Shown: piece after piece, positions 51,146 to 59,738 of the stretch
Layout of the letters: every line of letters begins with the position of its first letter
Numbering within the stretch: the first letter of the stretch is position 1
Assembly (NCBI RefSeq): GCF_001424945.1
Contig: NZ_LMCW01000018.1
Location: forward strand, 1-64,000
Source of the DNA: Rhizobium sp. Root1203
Lineage (GTDB): Bacteria; Pseudomonadota; Alphaproteobacteria; Rhizobiales; Rhizobiaceae
Direction: 5' to 3'
DNA: 64,000 nt
Made by a program: the position numbers and the translations under genes
Notes under the pieces: generated by a model
What the model was told of the DNA's origin: nothing
What the model saw: only the letters and a program-made list of their open reading frames with translations
The model's database searches: none

Positions 51146-52177
51146 CTAAAAAAGCCTGCTTTGCGTCTGGCTGCATTCTGCAATCTCAAGTGCAGGCCCG
51201 TTTGGCAGGACGGCCAGACCTCTTGCGCTCCAATCCAGCAGCGCTGCGCCGACTTCGGCCCTTGTGGGCGCGCCTATCCGTCCTCCGAACACCTGGCATT
51301 TGAGCGCCGCCGCCATGGATGCCAATCGCATTGTTTCTCCGATCGGCATGCCCTCGGCGGTGCCAAGCGCGAATGCGCCATGGAAGATATCGCCAGCCGC
51401 AAGCGTATCGACGACAGTCACTTGCGGAGCGGCGAGATGGAAGATGCCCCCGGTGGCGTCATCGAACCAGAAGGAACCCTTTTCGCCCGCAGTGACGCTG
51501 ATGAAGGCATGCGGGAACCTCCGCTTCAGAAGACCGACGACCTCCACCAAATCGGCTGATCCTGCAAGTCGCTCGGCGGCCGGCTGTGAGAACACGATGT
51601 GGCTGGCAGCAGGCGCAAGCATCTCGATCACGCCGTCGCTCGCAACGTCTCCATCGAGAATGGCCGGCTTGCGTGCCTCTCTGGCTGCCAACAGCGACTG
51701 CAATGCAAGCTCCGGCCATCGGACGTCCACCAATACCGCATCGAAGGACGACACGTCCTGCGCTGTGACCGGCTTGACCGTATGGTGCAGACACGCATCG
51801 TAGAATGGCACAATGAGGCGCTCGCCCTGATCATCGACAAGAATCGTCGAGACTGCCGAGCGGGCACCCTCAACCAGCACCATCCCGCTCGTATCGATGC
51901 CACTCTTGGAAAGATCGGCAATAAGACGTTCGCCGGTGGCATCGCCGCCGACGGCGGCCCAGAGGCTGGCACTCCCGCCAAGCCGAGCGACTGCGAAGGC
52001 GGCGCTCGATGCCATGCCTTCGGCAACCTGCAGCATGTCGTAGGGGAGAAGTTTCCCCTGCCCGGTGGGCAACGAGCGGACACGAAACAATGTATCGAGG
52101 ACTGCCGCGCCGACACACAGAACGCGGCACGACGGACTGGGGGGAGTATTGGAGGCAGGAGGCACTGTCATAACCAT
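51146..52177 (-). CDS. PfkB-family carbohydrate kinase
   Basis: 343 residues (ATG 52177; GTG 52183 also possible). Ribokinase fold: VLCVGAAVLDTLFRVRSLPT, GMASSAAFAVARLGGSASLW, GGDATGERLIADLSKSGIDT, and the C-terminal ATP/anion-hole VVDTLAAGDIFHGAFALG (about 255-272; the usual TGAGD reads TLAAGD but keeps the catalytic Asp). Last gene of the DapA-GntR-ABC transporter cluster, 10 bases after the MalG-type permease. It probably phosphorylates the imported sugar or a 2-keto-3-deoxy intermediate; the substrate is not evident. Confidence 0.88.
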   Translation of the reverse strand: MVMTVPPASNTPPSPSCRVLCVGAAVLDTLFRVRSLPTGQGKLLPYDMLQVAEGMASSAAFAVARLGGSASLWAAVGGDATGERLIADLSKSGIDTSGMVLVEGARSAVSTILVDDQGERLIVPFYDACLHHTVKPVTAQDVSSFDAVLVDVRWPELALQSLLAAREARKPAILDGDVASDGVIEMLAPAASHIVFSQPAAERLAGSADLVEVVGLLKRRFPHAFISVTAGEKGSFWFDDATGGIFHLAAPQVTVVDTLAAGDIFHGAFALGTAEGMPIGETMRLASMAAALKCQVFGGRIGAPTRAEVGAALLDWSARGLAVLPNGPALEIAECSQTQSRLF

Positions 52178-52187
52178 TGTCACCCGC

Positions 52188-53003
52188 TCACTTGACGGCG
52201 CCTGCTGTCATGCCCGCTACGATCTGCCGTTGTGCAAACACGGTCAACACCAGCACCGGCAAGGTAACGATCAACGCCGCCGCCGCGAGCGGACCCCAAC
52301 TGACCTGTTCAAACGAAAGCATGTTGTAGACAGCGACAGGAAGCGTGCGCGTCTGTCGGCTGGCGAGCACAATGCCGAAGACGAAATTGTTCCAGGAGAA
52401 GATGACCGACAGGATGAAGGCGACGACGATGCCTGGCCTTGCAATCGGCAAAGCGACCATGCGGAAGACCTGCCACGGTGTTGCGCCGTCTATGGATGCA
52501 GCCTCTTCCAGCTCCATCGGTGTTGTCTCGAAATAGCCGATCATGATCCAGACGACGATGGGAACCGTGACCACGAGATGAATAATGATCTGGGGCAACA
52601 GTGTGCCGAGCAGGTTCAGCCACTGGAACAGAAGAAAAAGCGGGATCAGGAAGGAAAGGCCCGGCGTCATGCGCGCGATCATGATGACCATTGCAGACTT
52701 CTCCGCCTTCAGTCGCGCGATACCATATCCGGCTGGCACGCCGATCAGCAGCGCCAGAAGGGTTGCCGTGCCCGTCACCAGCACAGAATTCCAGAGATAG
52801 AGAAAGAAGTTGTTCTCCTGGAAGACCTTCAAGTAGTTCGACCAGGCAAAACGCTCCGGAATGAAGATCGGCGGATAGGCACCGTTGTCGATTTCATATT
52901 TCAACGACAACGAGATCATCCAGAGGAAGAACAGGACGACGGGTGATATCATCACGAGTGCGACGAACAAAAGTCCTATGCGATCGATCGTTCTGCGCTT
53001 CAT
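52188..53003 (-). CDS. Carbohydrate ABC transporter permease (MalG type)
   Basis: 271 residues. Six membrane segments; EAA loop EAASIDGATPWQVFRMVALP at about 195-215, the contact site for the ATPase. GIARLKAEKSAMVIMIARMT is a family block. Shares one base with the end of the upstream permease gene. No ATPase gene occurs in this operon, so the importer must use an MsmK/UgpC-like ATPase encoded elsewhere. Confidence 0.94.
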   Translation of the reverse strand: MKRRTIDRIGLLFVALVMISPVVLFFLWMISLSLKYEIDNGAYPPIFIPERFAWSNYLKVFQENNFFLYLWNSVLVTGTATLLALLIGVPAGYGIARLKAEKSAMVIMIARMTPGLSFLIPLFLLFQWLNLLGTLLPQIIIHLVVTVPIVVWIMIGYFETTPMELEEAASIDGATPWQVFRMVALPIARPGIVVAFILSVIFSWNNFVFGIVLASRQTRTLPVAVYNMLSFEQVSWGPLAAAALIVTLPVLVLTVFAQRQIVAGMTAGAVK

Positions 53004-53944
53004 CAGCGTGCCTCCCCATCGGACCAGTTCGCACGCTGCCGGGCCTTCAGAAGGACGAGGGCGAGCAAAACGATGAGCGCGAAGAAGACAACGGCCATGG
53101 CTGAACCATAGCCGATGTCATAGTAGGAGAACGCCGTGTTGTAGAGATAGATGTTGATCGTTTCAGAAGCCGTGCCGGGGCCGCCCTGGGTCATGGCATA
53201 GATGATGTCGAAGCTTTTCACGGCATCGATGCTGCGGATCATCACCGCAATCATCAGGAACGGCGCGATCATCGGCAATGTCAGGTAGCGGAATTTCTGC
53301 CAGACATTGGCTCCGTCGATTTCAGCACTTTCATAGGGCTCGCGCGGAACTGCCGCCAGACCACCAAGCACGATGAGCATGACAAGGGGCGTCCACTGCC
53401 AGGTCTCGACGAGAACAAGTGAAGGGATGACGCTGTTCTGATTATAGATCCACTCCTGCGGACCGATACCAATGAAGGAGAGAAGGTAGTTGAGAACGCC
53501 AAGCTGCGGATGGAACATCATCGTCCAGACGAGTGCGATGGCCACCGGTGTGGCCATCATCGGCATCACAAATATGCCACGCAAAAGGCCACGTAGCGGA
53601 AACTGCGCATCGAAGATCAGCGCAGCCAGCGTTCCGAGAAAGAGCGGTGCCAGCACGGAGAGCGACGTGTAGAGCACCGTATGCCACAGTGAGTCCCAGA
53701 AGCGCATGTCGACGGCGAGGCGCGCGTAGTTGTCCAGTCCGGCAAAGATCTGGGGCTGGCCGAGCGTCCATTTGTTCACGCTCATCCATAGGGTAAACAC
53801 CCATGGAAAGACGATGACAGTGGCGATCACGATCAGCGCAGGGATGACGAATGGCCAGTAGTTGGGAGCAAACCGACCCGGTTTGCTCCTACCCTTTGAT
53901 GCGGCGGTCGCGACTGCGGCCGTTTCGATGCTCATCGAGGTCAT
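53003..53944 (-). CDS. Carbohydrate ABC transporter permease (MalF type)
   Basis: 313 residues. Membrane spans at about 25-45 (FVIPALIVIATVIVFPWVFT), 85-110 and beyond; EAA loop ESAEIDGANVWQKFRYLTLP near 205-225; FDIIYAMTQGGPGTASETIN and YNTAFSYYDIGYGSAMAVVF are typical of sugar permeases. Start and stop overlap its neighbours by one base each, indicating a tight operon with the binding protein and second permease. Confidence 0.94.
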   Translation of the reverse strand: MTSMSIETAAVATAASKGRSKPGRFAPNYWPFVIPALIVIATVIVFPWVFTLWMSVNKWTLGQPQIFAGLDNYARLAVDMRFWDSLWHTVLYTSLSVLAPLFLGTLAALIFDAQFPLRGLLRGIFVMPMMATPVAIALVWTMMFHPQLGVLNYLLSFIGIGPQEWIYNQNSVIPSLVLVETWQWTPLVMLIVLGGLAAVPREPYESAEIDGANVWQKFRYLTLPMIAPFLMIAVMIRSIDAVKSFDIIYAMTQGGPGTASETINIYLYNTAFSYYDIGYGSAMAVVFFALIVLLALVLLKARQRANWSDGEAR

Positions 53945-55272
53945 TACCCCTCGCTTCTCGCAAGGACAGGTTCGAACTGGGCTGTCGCCGTCTTCAGTTC
54001 GGCTGCAGGGTCGGCGCCCCCGATCATGTTGGTCAGGCCGACGCCATAGATGTCGCGGAACTCTGTGACCGGAATGATGACCGGCAGCGTGAGCTGTGAG
54101 ATCTTGCCGGAACCGACAACGGCATCGAGCCAGGCGCTGGGCATCTTGACGCCTTCGCGCACCTTCGCATCCTCAAGAACGGACTGCCGGAAAGGAACGC
54201 CGGCGCCGGCCTGCAGCAGCCGTGCACCCATTTCGTGCGATATGGCCCATTGGCAAAAGAGATAGGCCGCTTCCTTTTTCTGGCTTGCAGCGACCACACC
54301 AAGGCCGTCCCCGGTGGTTGCCGCAGCCTGCGCCTTCGGGCCTCTTGGCATGATGCCGTAGCCAACCTGGCCGACGACGCGTGACTTTTCTGGGTTCTCG
54401 ATCGGCGGAGCAAAACCCACGCCGTCCAGCCACATGCCGATCTTGCCTTGCAGGAAGGCAGATTGCGCTTCGGCCCAGTTGAAACCGGAAACGCCGGGAG
54501 GAGCGGATTTGGTCATCAGTCGCTGATAGAGTTTGGCTGCATCGACCGCTTCCTGCGACGTCGTGCGAAGCTTGCCGTCCGGACCAAGCACGCTTGACCC
54601 GTAGCCAAGCATCAGCGTCGTCCACACAGGCGTATTGGCGTTCTTCAGGCCGCGGGCGACGAAACCATAGGTATTGGCGGAGGGATCGGTCAGCGCCTCT
54701 GCCGCACTTGCCAGTTCCTCGAAGGTCGTCGGGTAAGCAAGGCCCTTCTTTTCAAACAGCGACTTGTTCCAGTAGATGATCCAGTAGTCGACGGAGAAAG
54801 GCAGGGAACGCAGAACGCCGTCGGGATCTTTTGCGAAGGTCATGCCGGCTTCGGCGAAATCGCTTTCTACCAGCGACGCATCCGTAAGCTGCGGATCCTT
54901 GAGAAAGCCGCTGATATCGGCAAGCCAACCGCCTTTTTCGAACTGCCGCTTCTGTACGTGGTAGCTCATATGCACGACATCGAAGCTCGGCTTGCCAGAG
55001 CTCAGCTCGATGGTCGTCTTCTGGCGCTGCTGCTGTTCAGGCGTTGCTTCAGCATTGACCTTGATCCCGGTTAGCTCCTCGAATTCGGACAGGTACTTGA
55101 TCAGTGTCTCACTGCGCGGGCTCTTCACCAAGTTGACTTCGAGCGTCGTGCCTGCAAATCGCTTCCAATCGACGGCAGCCGATGCGGACCTCACTCCCAG
55201 AAGGCTACCGGCGCCAAGAGCCGCGGTAGCCGTCAGAAAGCTCCGCCTCGTCGGATTCATGAATGATGGCAT
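53944..55272 (-). CDS. Carbohydrate ABC transporter substrate-binding protein (Tat-type signal)
   Basis: 442 residues. The N-terminus MNPTRRSFLTATAALGAGSL carries a twin-arginine motif, so export is probably in folded form, cleaved after SASA (about residue 32). The mature domain is of the family 1 sugar-binding type: LSEFEELTGIKVNAEATPEQ, FDVVHMSYHVQKRQFEKGGW, PFSVDYWIIYWNKSLFEKKG, AFLQGKIGMWLDG. AGGAGGAG precedes the ATG. Delivers its sugar to the MalF/MalG permeases downstream. Ligand unknown. Confidence 0.93.
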   Translation of the reverse strand: MPSFMNPTRRSFLTATAALGAGSLLGVRSASAAVDWKRFAGTTLEVNLVKSPRSETLIKYLSEFEELTGIKVNAEATPEQQQRQKTTIELSSGKPSFDVVHMSYHVQKRQFEKGGWLADISGFLKDPQLTDASLVESDFAEAGMTFAKDPDGVLRSLPFSVDYWIIYWNKSLFEKKGLAYPTTFEELASAAEALTDPSANTYGFVARGLKNANTPVWTTLMLGYGSSVLGPDGKLRTTSQEAVDAAKLYQRLMTKSAPPGVSGFNWAEAQSAFLQGKIGMWLDGVGFAPPIENPEKSRVVGQVGYGIMPRGPKAQAAATTGDGLGVVAASQKKEAAYLFCQWAISHEMGARLLQAGAGVPFRQSVLEDAKVREGVKMPSAWLDAVVGSGKISQLTLPVIIPVTEFRDIYGVGLTNMIGGADPAAELKTATAQFEPVLARSEG

Positions 55273-55327
55273 GTAACTTCTCCTCCTTTTGCCGGCGATC
55301 TCCTCACCTCCGGCTGACTATTCCCGG

Positions 55328-55987
55328 TTATATCCTGAGCGCACGATCCCTTGCGTGGTTGATGTGCGCGACAAGACTGGTGACGGCGTCATCCACAGAT
55401 CGCCGTTCGATTGCCTCGAGCACCATCAGGTGCTCGCCCATGACTGGTCCGACACGTCCGTCGATGCGAAAGCGTTCCTGGCTGATAAGACGCATCTTGA
55501 TGGAGTTCACGCGGTAGGCGTTCGAAATGATGGTATTTCCAAGGGCATCGATAAAGGCGTCGTGCATGCCCCAGTCGACCGCCTGCGCGCGCACTTCCAG
55601 TTCATGCGACGCATCGCCGTTTCGAATGGCGTCGGCGATATCCCGGTGCTGCTTCAACAATCCGGCAACGGCCTCGTCCGACGCTGATCGGGTGAAAAGC
55701 GCCACTGCTTCCTTTTCCAGAAACACGCGCAGCTGAAATGCTTCGCGGATGAGGTTGAGATCGATGTGAGCGATCTGCAGACCGCGCTGCGGGACGGTCT
55801 TGATCAGTCCTTCGGCTTCAAGCCTTGGGATGAGTTCACGGATGGCGCCGAGCGTCAGTCCGGTTAGTTCGACGAGACGGCGCTGCGAAACGAACTGGCC
55901 GGGACGCACGTCACGCGCAAGGAGATGGCGCGTGAAGCTTTCATACGCCCTTTCCCGCAATGTCGGCTGCTCGTCCGTTCCGTCCAT
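55328..55987 (-). CDS. GntR-family (FadR/FCD) regulator
   Basis: 219 residues from ATG 55987 (a pair of ATGs at 56005-56008 is an alternative). Winged helix at about 10-75: YESFTRHLLARDVRPGQFVS, LVELTGLTLGAIRELIPRLE, EGLIKTVPQRG. The FCD effector domain follows, with a metal/ligand-binding pattern (RAQAVDWGMHDAFIDALGNT, VMGEHLMVLEAIERRSVDDA). It lies between the dapA-like gene and the binding protein; a 12-base palindrome before the dapA-like gene is a good candidate operator. Confidence 0.9.
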   Translation of the reverse strand: MDGTDEQPTLRERAYESFTRHLLARDVRPGQFVSQRRLVELTGLTLGAIRELIPRLEAEGLIKTVPQRGLQIAHIDLNLIREAFQLRVFLEKEAVALFTRSASDEAVAGLLKQHRDIADAIRNGDASHELEVRAQAVDWGMHDAFIDALGNTIISNAYRVNSIKMRLISQERFRIDGRVGPVMGEHLMVLEAIERRSVDDAVTSLVAHINHARDRALRI

Positions 55988-56012
55988 CGCGTCCCCCAGA
56001 AACATCATCGAC

Positions 56013-56900
56013 CTATGCAGCCTTCGAGCGGAAAAGAGAATCGAAAGCCAGAGCAAGTTGCCTCTGCCCGTCACCGGATATTGAGACGAGTGGCGGACGA
56101 ACCGCAAGCCACATTTCGTCCGAAGTGAGGCGAGCCACCATGGCTTTGACGGCAGCAGTCACGGGATACTTCAACAATTCGGCCACGAATTGTTCGATGC
56201 GGGGATCGTCGCTACCGTCTTCCGCCATGAGCTTGACCTCGCCAGGTACGAAATTTGCCATGCCTGAAATTGCGCCCTGGCCACCAAGCCGCACGCCTTT
56301 GGCCAGGTGACGTTCATCGCCCACGAGGATGACGAGGTCGCCGTGCGCCTTGAGCAGCGTTTCTGTAAAAGGCCAGTCGCCGGAGGAATCCTTGACGCCG
56401 GTAACGATCCTGGGAAATGCGGTCCGCAGCCGACCGATCAGGGACACCGTAAGCGGTACCATCGTCACGGAGGGAATGTTGTAGACGATGACGTCTCGCG
56501 CGTTGTCGCCCATGATGGAGAACACAGCAGAGTACCACTTGAAGAGGCCCTCCTCACTGACATTCTTGAAGTACGATGGGGGTGCGAGAAGGATATTGCG
56601 CACACCCCTGGAGAGCGCGTGACGGGCTTGCATTGCCGCATCCTCTGCCGCGTCAACCAACACCCCGACGACGATGTCTTTTGCCGCTACTCCGGTGTCA
56701 AGGAAGGCGGCAAGCACGCGTTCGCGTTCTGTCGTTGCGATCGAACATCCCTCTCCCGTCGTTCCAAACAACGTCACGCTCGAGCAACCGGCAGCGAGGC
56801 TTCGCTTTGCCTGCCGGATCATCGCATCGATTGCGATTTCGCCATTGCTGTCGAATGGCGTGGCAAGGGCGACGGAAAGCCCGAACTTCTCTGTCAACAT
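56013..56900 (-). CDS. DapA/NanA-family class I lyase
   Basis: 295 residues from ATG 56900 with GGGAGG 5-6 bases upstream. Barrel of the DHDPS/N-acetylneuraminate lyase family: LFGTTGEGCSIATTERERVL, VIVYNIPSVTMVPLTVSLIG (Tyr about 142), GVKDSSGDWPFTETLLKAHG (Schiff-base Lys about 170). In an operon with sugar uptake, GntR regulator and kinase it is more likely a 2-keto-3-deoxy sugar acid aldolase/dehydratase than a lysine biosynthesis enzyme. First gene of the operon. The exact substrate cannot be set from the sequence. Confidence 0.88.
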   Translation of the reverse strand: MLTEKFGLSVALATPFDSNGEIAIDAMIRQAKRSLAAGCSSVTLFGTTGEGCSIATTERERVLAAFLDTGVAAKDIVVGVLVDAAEDAAMQARHALSRGVRNILLAPPSYFKNVSEEGLFKWYSAVFSIMGDNARDVIVYNIPSVTMVPLTVSLIGRLRTAFPRIVTGVKDSSGDWPFTETLLKAHGDLVILVGDERHLAKGVRLGGQGAISGMANFVPGEVKLMAEDGSDDPRIEQFVAELLKYPVTAAVKAMVARLTSDEMWLAVRPPLVSISGDGQRQLALAFDSLFRSKAA

Positions 56901-56934
56901 CAATCCTCCCGGTTAACGAGTCAGTCGTAACAGA

Positions 56935-56946
56935 CTAACATGTTAG
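56935..56946. promoter_or_regulatory. 12-base palindrome, candidate GntR operator
   Basis: CTAACATGTTAG is a perfect palindrome 34 bases upstream of the dapA-like start codon, where a promoter would lie. FCD-type GntR proteins bind such short palindromes, and the GntR gene is next in the operon. Confidence 0.6.
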
Positions 56947-57274
56947 ATGTAAAGGAGTAATATATCGGACGGCGCATGATTATTCTCGTCCTGCAGACCC
57001 ACCCCTTGTGCGCAGGTTCCGTCGGGAAGAATGGGCGTTTCAAGAGGCGTGGTAGAGTCCCCGACCGCCCTGCGGCGAACCCGATCCTTCCATTTCAACG
57101 GCATCACCAACTTGCTTTCGCGGATGCAATCGCGGCGCTCGACGACCTCTCGCAATGCGCGTGTCACGACGTTGTCACAGCATCTCTTCCTCGCTCTGTG
57201 CTTAACTGATTGACGCCACCCAGGGTCAGAGGGCGGCCCTACGTCTCGAATTGTCGCATTTACAGCAGGTTCGC
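56947..57274. other. Gap between catabolic operon and acetyltransferase
   Basis: Holds the promoter region of the dapA-like operon on one side and of the GNAT gene on the other. A 74-codon minus-strand frame overlaps the palindrome and looks non-coding. Confidence 0.4.
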
Positions 57275-57730
57275 ATGCCAGTTTGCTTGAGGAGAGTTAG
57301 TCGTTCCGAAGCCTTGTGCGGGGGAAATATTATCATCGAGGCCTATGCCGAGCCTCCATGGCACGAGAAGTGGAGCATCGAGACGGCGACATCACGCCTT
57401 GACGAACTCACGGCCACGCCCGGGTGCCTCGGTTTTGCTGCGTTCGACGATAACGAGCTTGTTGGATATGTCTTTGGTCTCCCGCATACCTCGGCCCCCG
57501 GCCGCGGCTTGCATGTTGCCGAGATTGCCATCCTGCCTCGACATCAGCGAAAGGGAATTGGCTCAAGTCTGCTCCGTCGTATCGAGGAGGAAGCTTTGGC
57601 GCTCGGCTACGTTCAGATATGGCTCGTGTCGCAGCGCACAGGCGGCGCCGCAGACTATTATCGGGCCAACGGGTATGATCCGTCTGGCAAGCTCTGCGTC
57701 TATACCAAGGTGCTCGGCCCAAATCGCTAG
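57275..57730 (+). CDS. GNAT-family N-acetyltransferase
   Basis: 151 residues from ATG 57275 (an upstream TTG at 57251 is less likely). Acetyl-CoA site: VAEIAILPRHQRKGIGSSLL (RxxGxG/A motif, about residues 85-105), with the substrate-side strand VGYVFGLPHTSAPGRGLH and a late YYRANGYDPSGK. It acetylates an amine of unknown identity. It is convergent with cluster B and ends 43 bases from its last gene, so it could be functionally linked or merely adjacent. Confidence 0.85.
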   Translation: MPVCLRRVSRSEALCGGNIIIEAYAEPPWHEKWSIETATSRLDELTATPGCLGFAAFDDNELVGYVFGLPHTSAPGRGLHVAEIAILPRHQRKGIGSSLLRRIEEEALALGYVQIWLVSQRTGGAADYYRANGYDPSGKLCVYTKVLGPNR

Positions 57731-57773
57731 GCGCCCGGATAAAGGACGCACTATATCGCCATCCTGCGGTTTG

Positions 57774-58034
57774 CTAGTGCGTGTTCCGGCTTGTGGCGAC
57801 TGCTGAGAGTGTCGGGATCGTTATCCCGGCGTTGGGGACATCGAGTATCTCACGATTGACCGCCTGTATCGCCATATCCAACCAGTGCATTGCACTGACA
57901 ATCTCGATATCCTGGGCGGCACATTTTGCGTAGGCGATAAGGCGCGCCAACGCGACAAGCTCAGTCAGATCCTCAGCGGATCTTTCGTTTCGGCCCTCGC
58001 CGGCCCGGTCACTTTCTGAACTGGCGCTCATCAT
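57774..58034 (-). CDS. Helical small protein at the end of cluster B
   Basis: 86 residues (ATG 58034; ATG 58031 has better spacing from GGAG). Central segment LTELVALARLIAYAKCAAQD then IEIVSAMHWLDMAIQAVNRE aligns by eye with the 89-residue protein ending cluster A: both have an LxxAK...MHxLxMAL/I pattern and similar length and order. Located 263 bases after ycaO B on the same strand. Unknown function; conserved position suggests part of the YcaO system. Confidence 0.6.
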   Translation of the reverse strand: MMSASSESDRAGEGRNERSAEDLTELVALARLIAYAKCAAQDIEIVSAMHWLDMAIQAVNREILDVPNAGITIPTLSAVATSRNTH

Positions 58035-58296
58035 GTTCTCCAAACAATGACGCGAGCATATTAGATCGAGACCGTCGGGGCCCGTGAATAAGGCGTGAAA
58101 CAATTTTAGCGTGCAATTTCTGGAAGCGCACTTAATGATGATCCAGGGAGCCCCGCAACGGGGAACCCATGCCGAACGCGTGAATGGTAGTGTGCGTTCA
58201 ACATCGGTTCCCGCCTCTTGGTAGGCAAACGGTCTCCGTCAAATCGTACCCTGATATCGCGATTCCTTCGGTCTCGTGCCGAGCGTCAGAGGACGT

Positions 58297-59451
58297 TCAC
58301 GATAGGATAGCCTTCGAAATCGCGCGGCTGCCGTAGCGACGAGCCCGCTGGCCGTCGGGATTTTCGAGAGCCGGAATGAACACCTTCGCGACACTGAAGG
58401 GAAGGCTGGGATCGCCAAGGGGCAAAACAGCCACCGTATCGATGCGCGCCTGGCGCAGCGCATTCAACGTGTGCGAGAGAAGCTTCGGCAACGTTTGCGG
58501 CCGCAACGACGTGCTCATTGCCGACATGGTCGGGACAGCGTCAAACGCGCGTCGGGTCTGGGCTGGCAGCGGCACCAGAAATGTCTCTGGCGATACATCG
58601 TCGCGTGCACCGCTGATATAAGTCAACCGCGACTGCACCGCTTCAGTGATTGCTCGTATAGCCGCACGTACCGGCGACGGATGGGCGCCGCTACCCCCCG
58701 TCACCTCGACGAACCGAACATCGGCACCGGACAGGACGTTCGGCGGACCTAAAATGGCCGTGAAGCATGGAATGGCAATGTCGCTGGTTATGTCGAAAAG
58801 CCGGAGCAGGCAGCCCGCCGCGTCAATCCGATCAACCAGACCGTCAAGGGCCGGGTCCCGAAAGGCATGCGGATCAACGCACTTCGACATCCTGTCTTCA
58901 TCACTGCCGATCTGCCAAAGGACCTGAGCGTCGCGCTCGATGCGCTCAAGGATGCCGTGTAACGTCGCTTCCTCAATGCTGTTGCCGGAAGCCAGTCCAT
59001 CGGAGGACATCCAGAACCGGCGACTGCGTGTTCGATCGAGGATCGCCGCCTCCAGTGGCACATAGATATCCGTTCCGGTCAGGAGTTCTCTGGCAATCGC
59101 CCACTCAACCTCCTCGCCCAGATCGATATCCCTCCCGTGCAGCGCGATCAGGCTGCTCAGCGGCTCGACTTTATGCCCCAATTCACGAAGGCGACGCATG
59201 CTGGTCCGGATGGCCTCGACGAACGGTTTGTTGGCGACAGCGCGTTCCAGCGCTTCCATTGCGGCTGACACCTTGGCATCGTCGTCATTCAAGCCCTTGC
59301 CTTGAGCGACAACAATCGAGCGTGCGTTGGGCGCGTAGGCACACCAGACGGGTATGCCAATTCGATCAAGTCCAGTGTGACGCGCAAGGCGGGTGATTCC
59401 GAAATCAGCAAGGACCGGCTGAACACGAGACAGCGTTTCTGACGCGGCCAT
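58297..59451 (-). CDS. YcaO-domain enzyme, cluster B
   Basis: 384 residues. All YcaO ATP-binding motifs are present: QGKG 50-53, SAAMEALER 62-70, GNSIEEATLHGILERIERDA (N157, E161, H165, E169, E172, R173) and RAAIRAITEAVQSR 252-265. It is clearly paralogous to the cluster A enzyme (shared SSDGLASGN and GxGxHPxPVRAA stretches) but shorter, and has TGGSGAH where A has CGGCGCH. No TfuA, E1-like or dehydrogenase gene is adjacent; it may act alone, use TfuA from cluster A, or do another backbone reaction. It starts 48 bases after the 71-residue ORF; the 260 bases between it and the small helical gene contain a short GC hairpin (58151-58163) but no gene. Confidence 0.88.
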   Translation of the reverse strand: MAASETLSRVQPVLADFGITRLARHTGLDRIGIPVWCAYAPNARSIVVAQGKGLNDDDAKVSAAMEALERAVANKPFVEAIRTSMRRLRELGHKVEPLSSLIALHGRDIDLGEEVEWAIARELLTGTDIYVPLEAAILDRTRSRRFWMSSDGLASGNSIEEATLHGILERIERDAQVLWQIGSDEDRMSKCVDPHAFRDPALDGLVDRIDAAGCLLRLFDITSDIAIPCFTAILGPPNVLSGADVRFVEVTGGSGAHPSPVRAAIRAITEAVQSRLTYISGARDDVSPETFLVPLPAQTRRAFDAVPTMSAMSTSLRPQTLPKLLSHTLNALRQARIDTVAVLPLGDPSLPFSVAKVFIPALENPDGQRARRYGSRAISKAILS

Positions 59452-59499
59452 GATCCGATCGGAGTATCGAGCGGCGCAAACAGCAATCAGGGGAGTGTC

Positions 59500-59715
59500 T
59501 CAGCTCTCGACATGGCCGGAGAAGACCGCTTTCGCCGACGACACTGCAACGGCGAAGTCGACGTTCTTGACAAAGGTTCCGCCCGTTTTCCTGATGTCGG
59601 CAGCCTTCGCCAGATCTCCTGTCACAGCATCGAGGCGCTTTACCGTGCCTGCATCGAGGTCTGCGACCCAAAGACCTGCTTCTCCCGCAATACCAATAAC
59701 GACAGCTGTTGCCAT
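59500..59715 (-). CDS. 71-residue small protein, possible precursor or carrier in cluster B
   Basis: Starts MATAVVIGIAGEAGLWVADL and ends FAVAVSSAKAVFSGHVES; GAGGAG lies 9 bases upstream of the ATG at 59715. No cysteine. It occupies the same place as the 45-residue peptide of cluster A (after the regulator, before ycaO). The sequence alternates hydrophobic residues and looks like a small folded beta/alpha protein rather than a classic leader-core peptide. It could be a substrate of YcaO, a recognition protein or a carrier. It does not obviously align with the cluster A peptide. Confidence 0.6.
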   Translation of the reverse strand: MATAVVIGIAGEAGLWVADLDAGTVKRLDAVTGDLAKAADIRKTGGTFVKNVDFAVAVSSAKAVFSGHVES

Positions 59716-59738
59716 GAACAATTCTCCTCAGGTTGATT

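Noticed and set aside
56943..57167. 74-codon minus-strand frame upstream of the dapA-like gene
   Set aside because: It overlaps the palindrome and promoter region and has no plausible start signal.
58151..58163. CCCCG-CAA-CGGGG hairpin after ycaO B as terminator
   Set aside because: The stem is only 5 bp, no T tract follows, and it is 134 bases past the gene.
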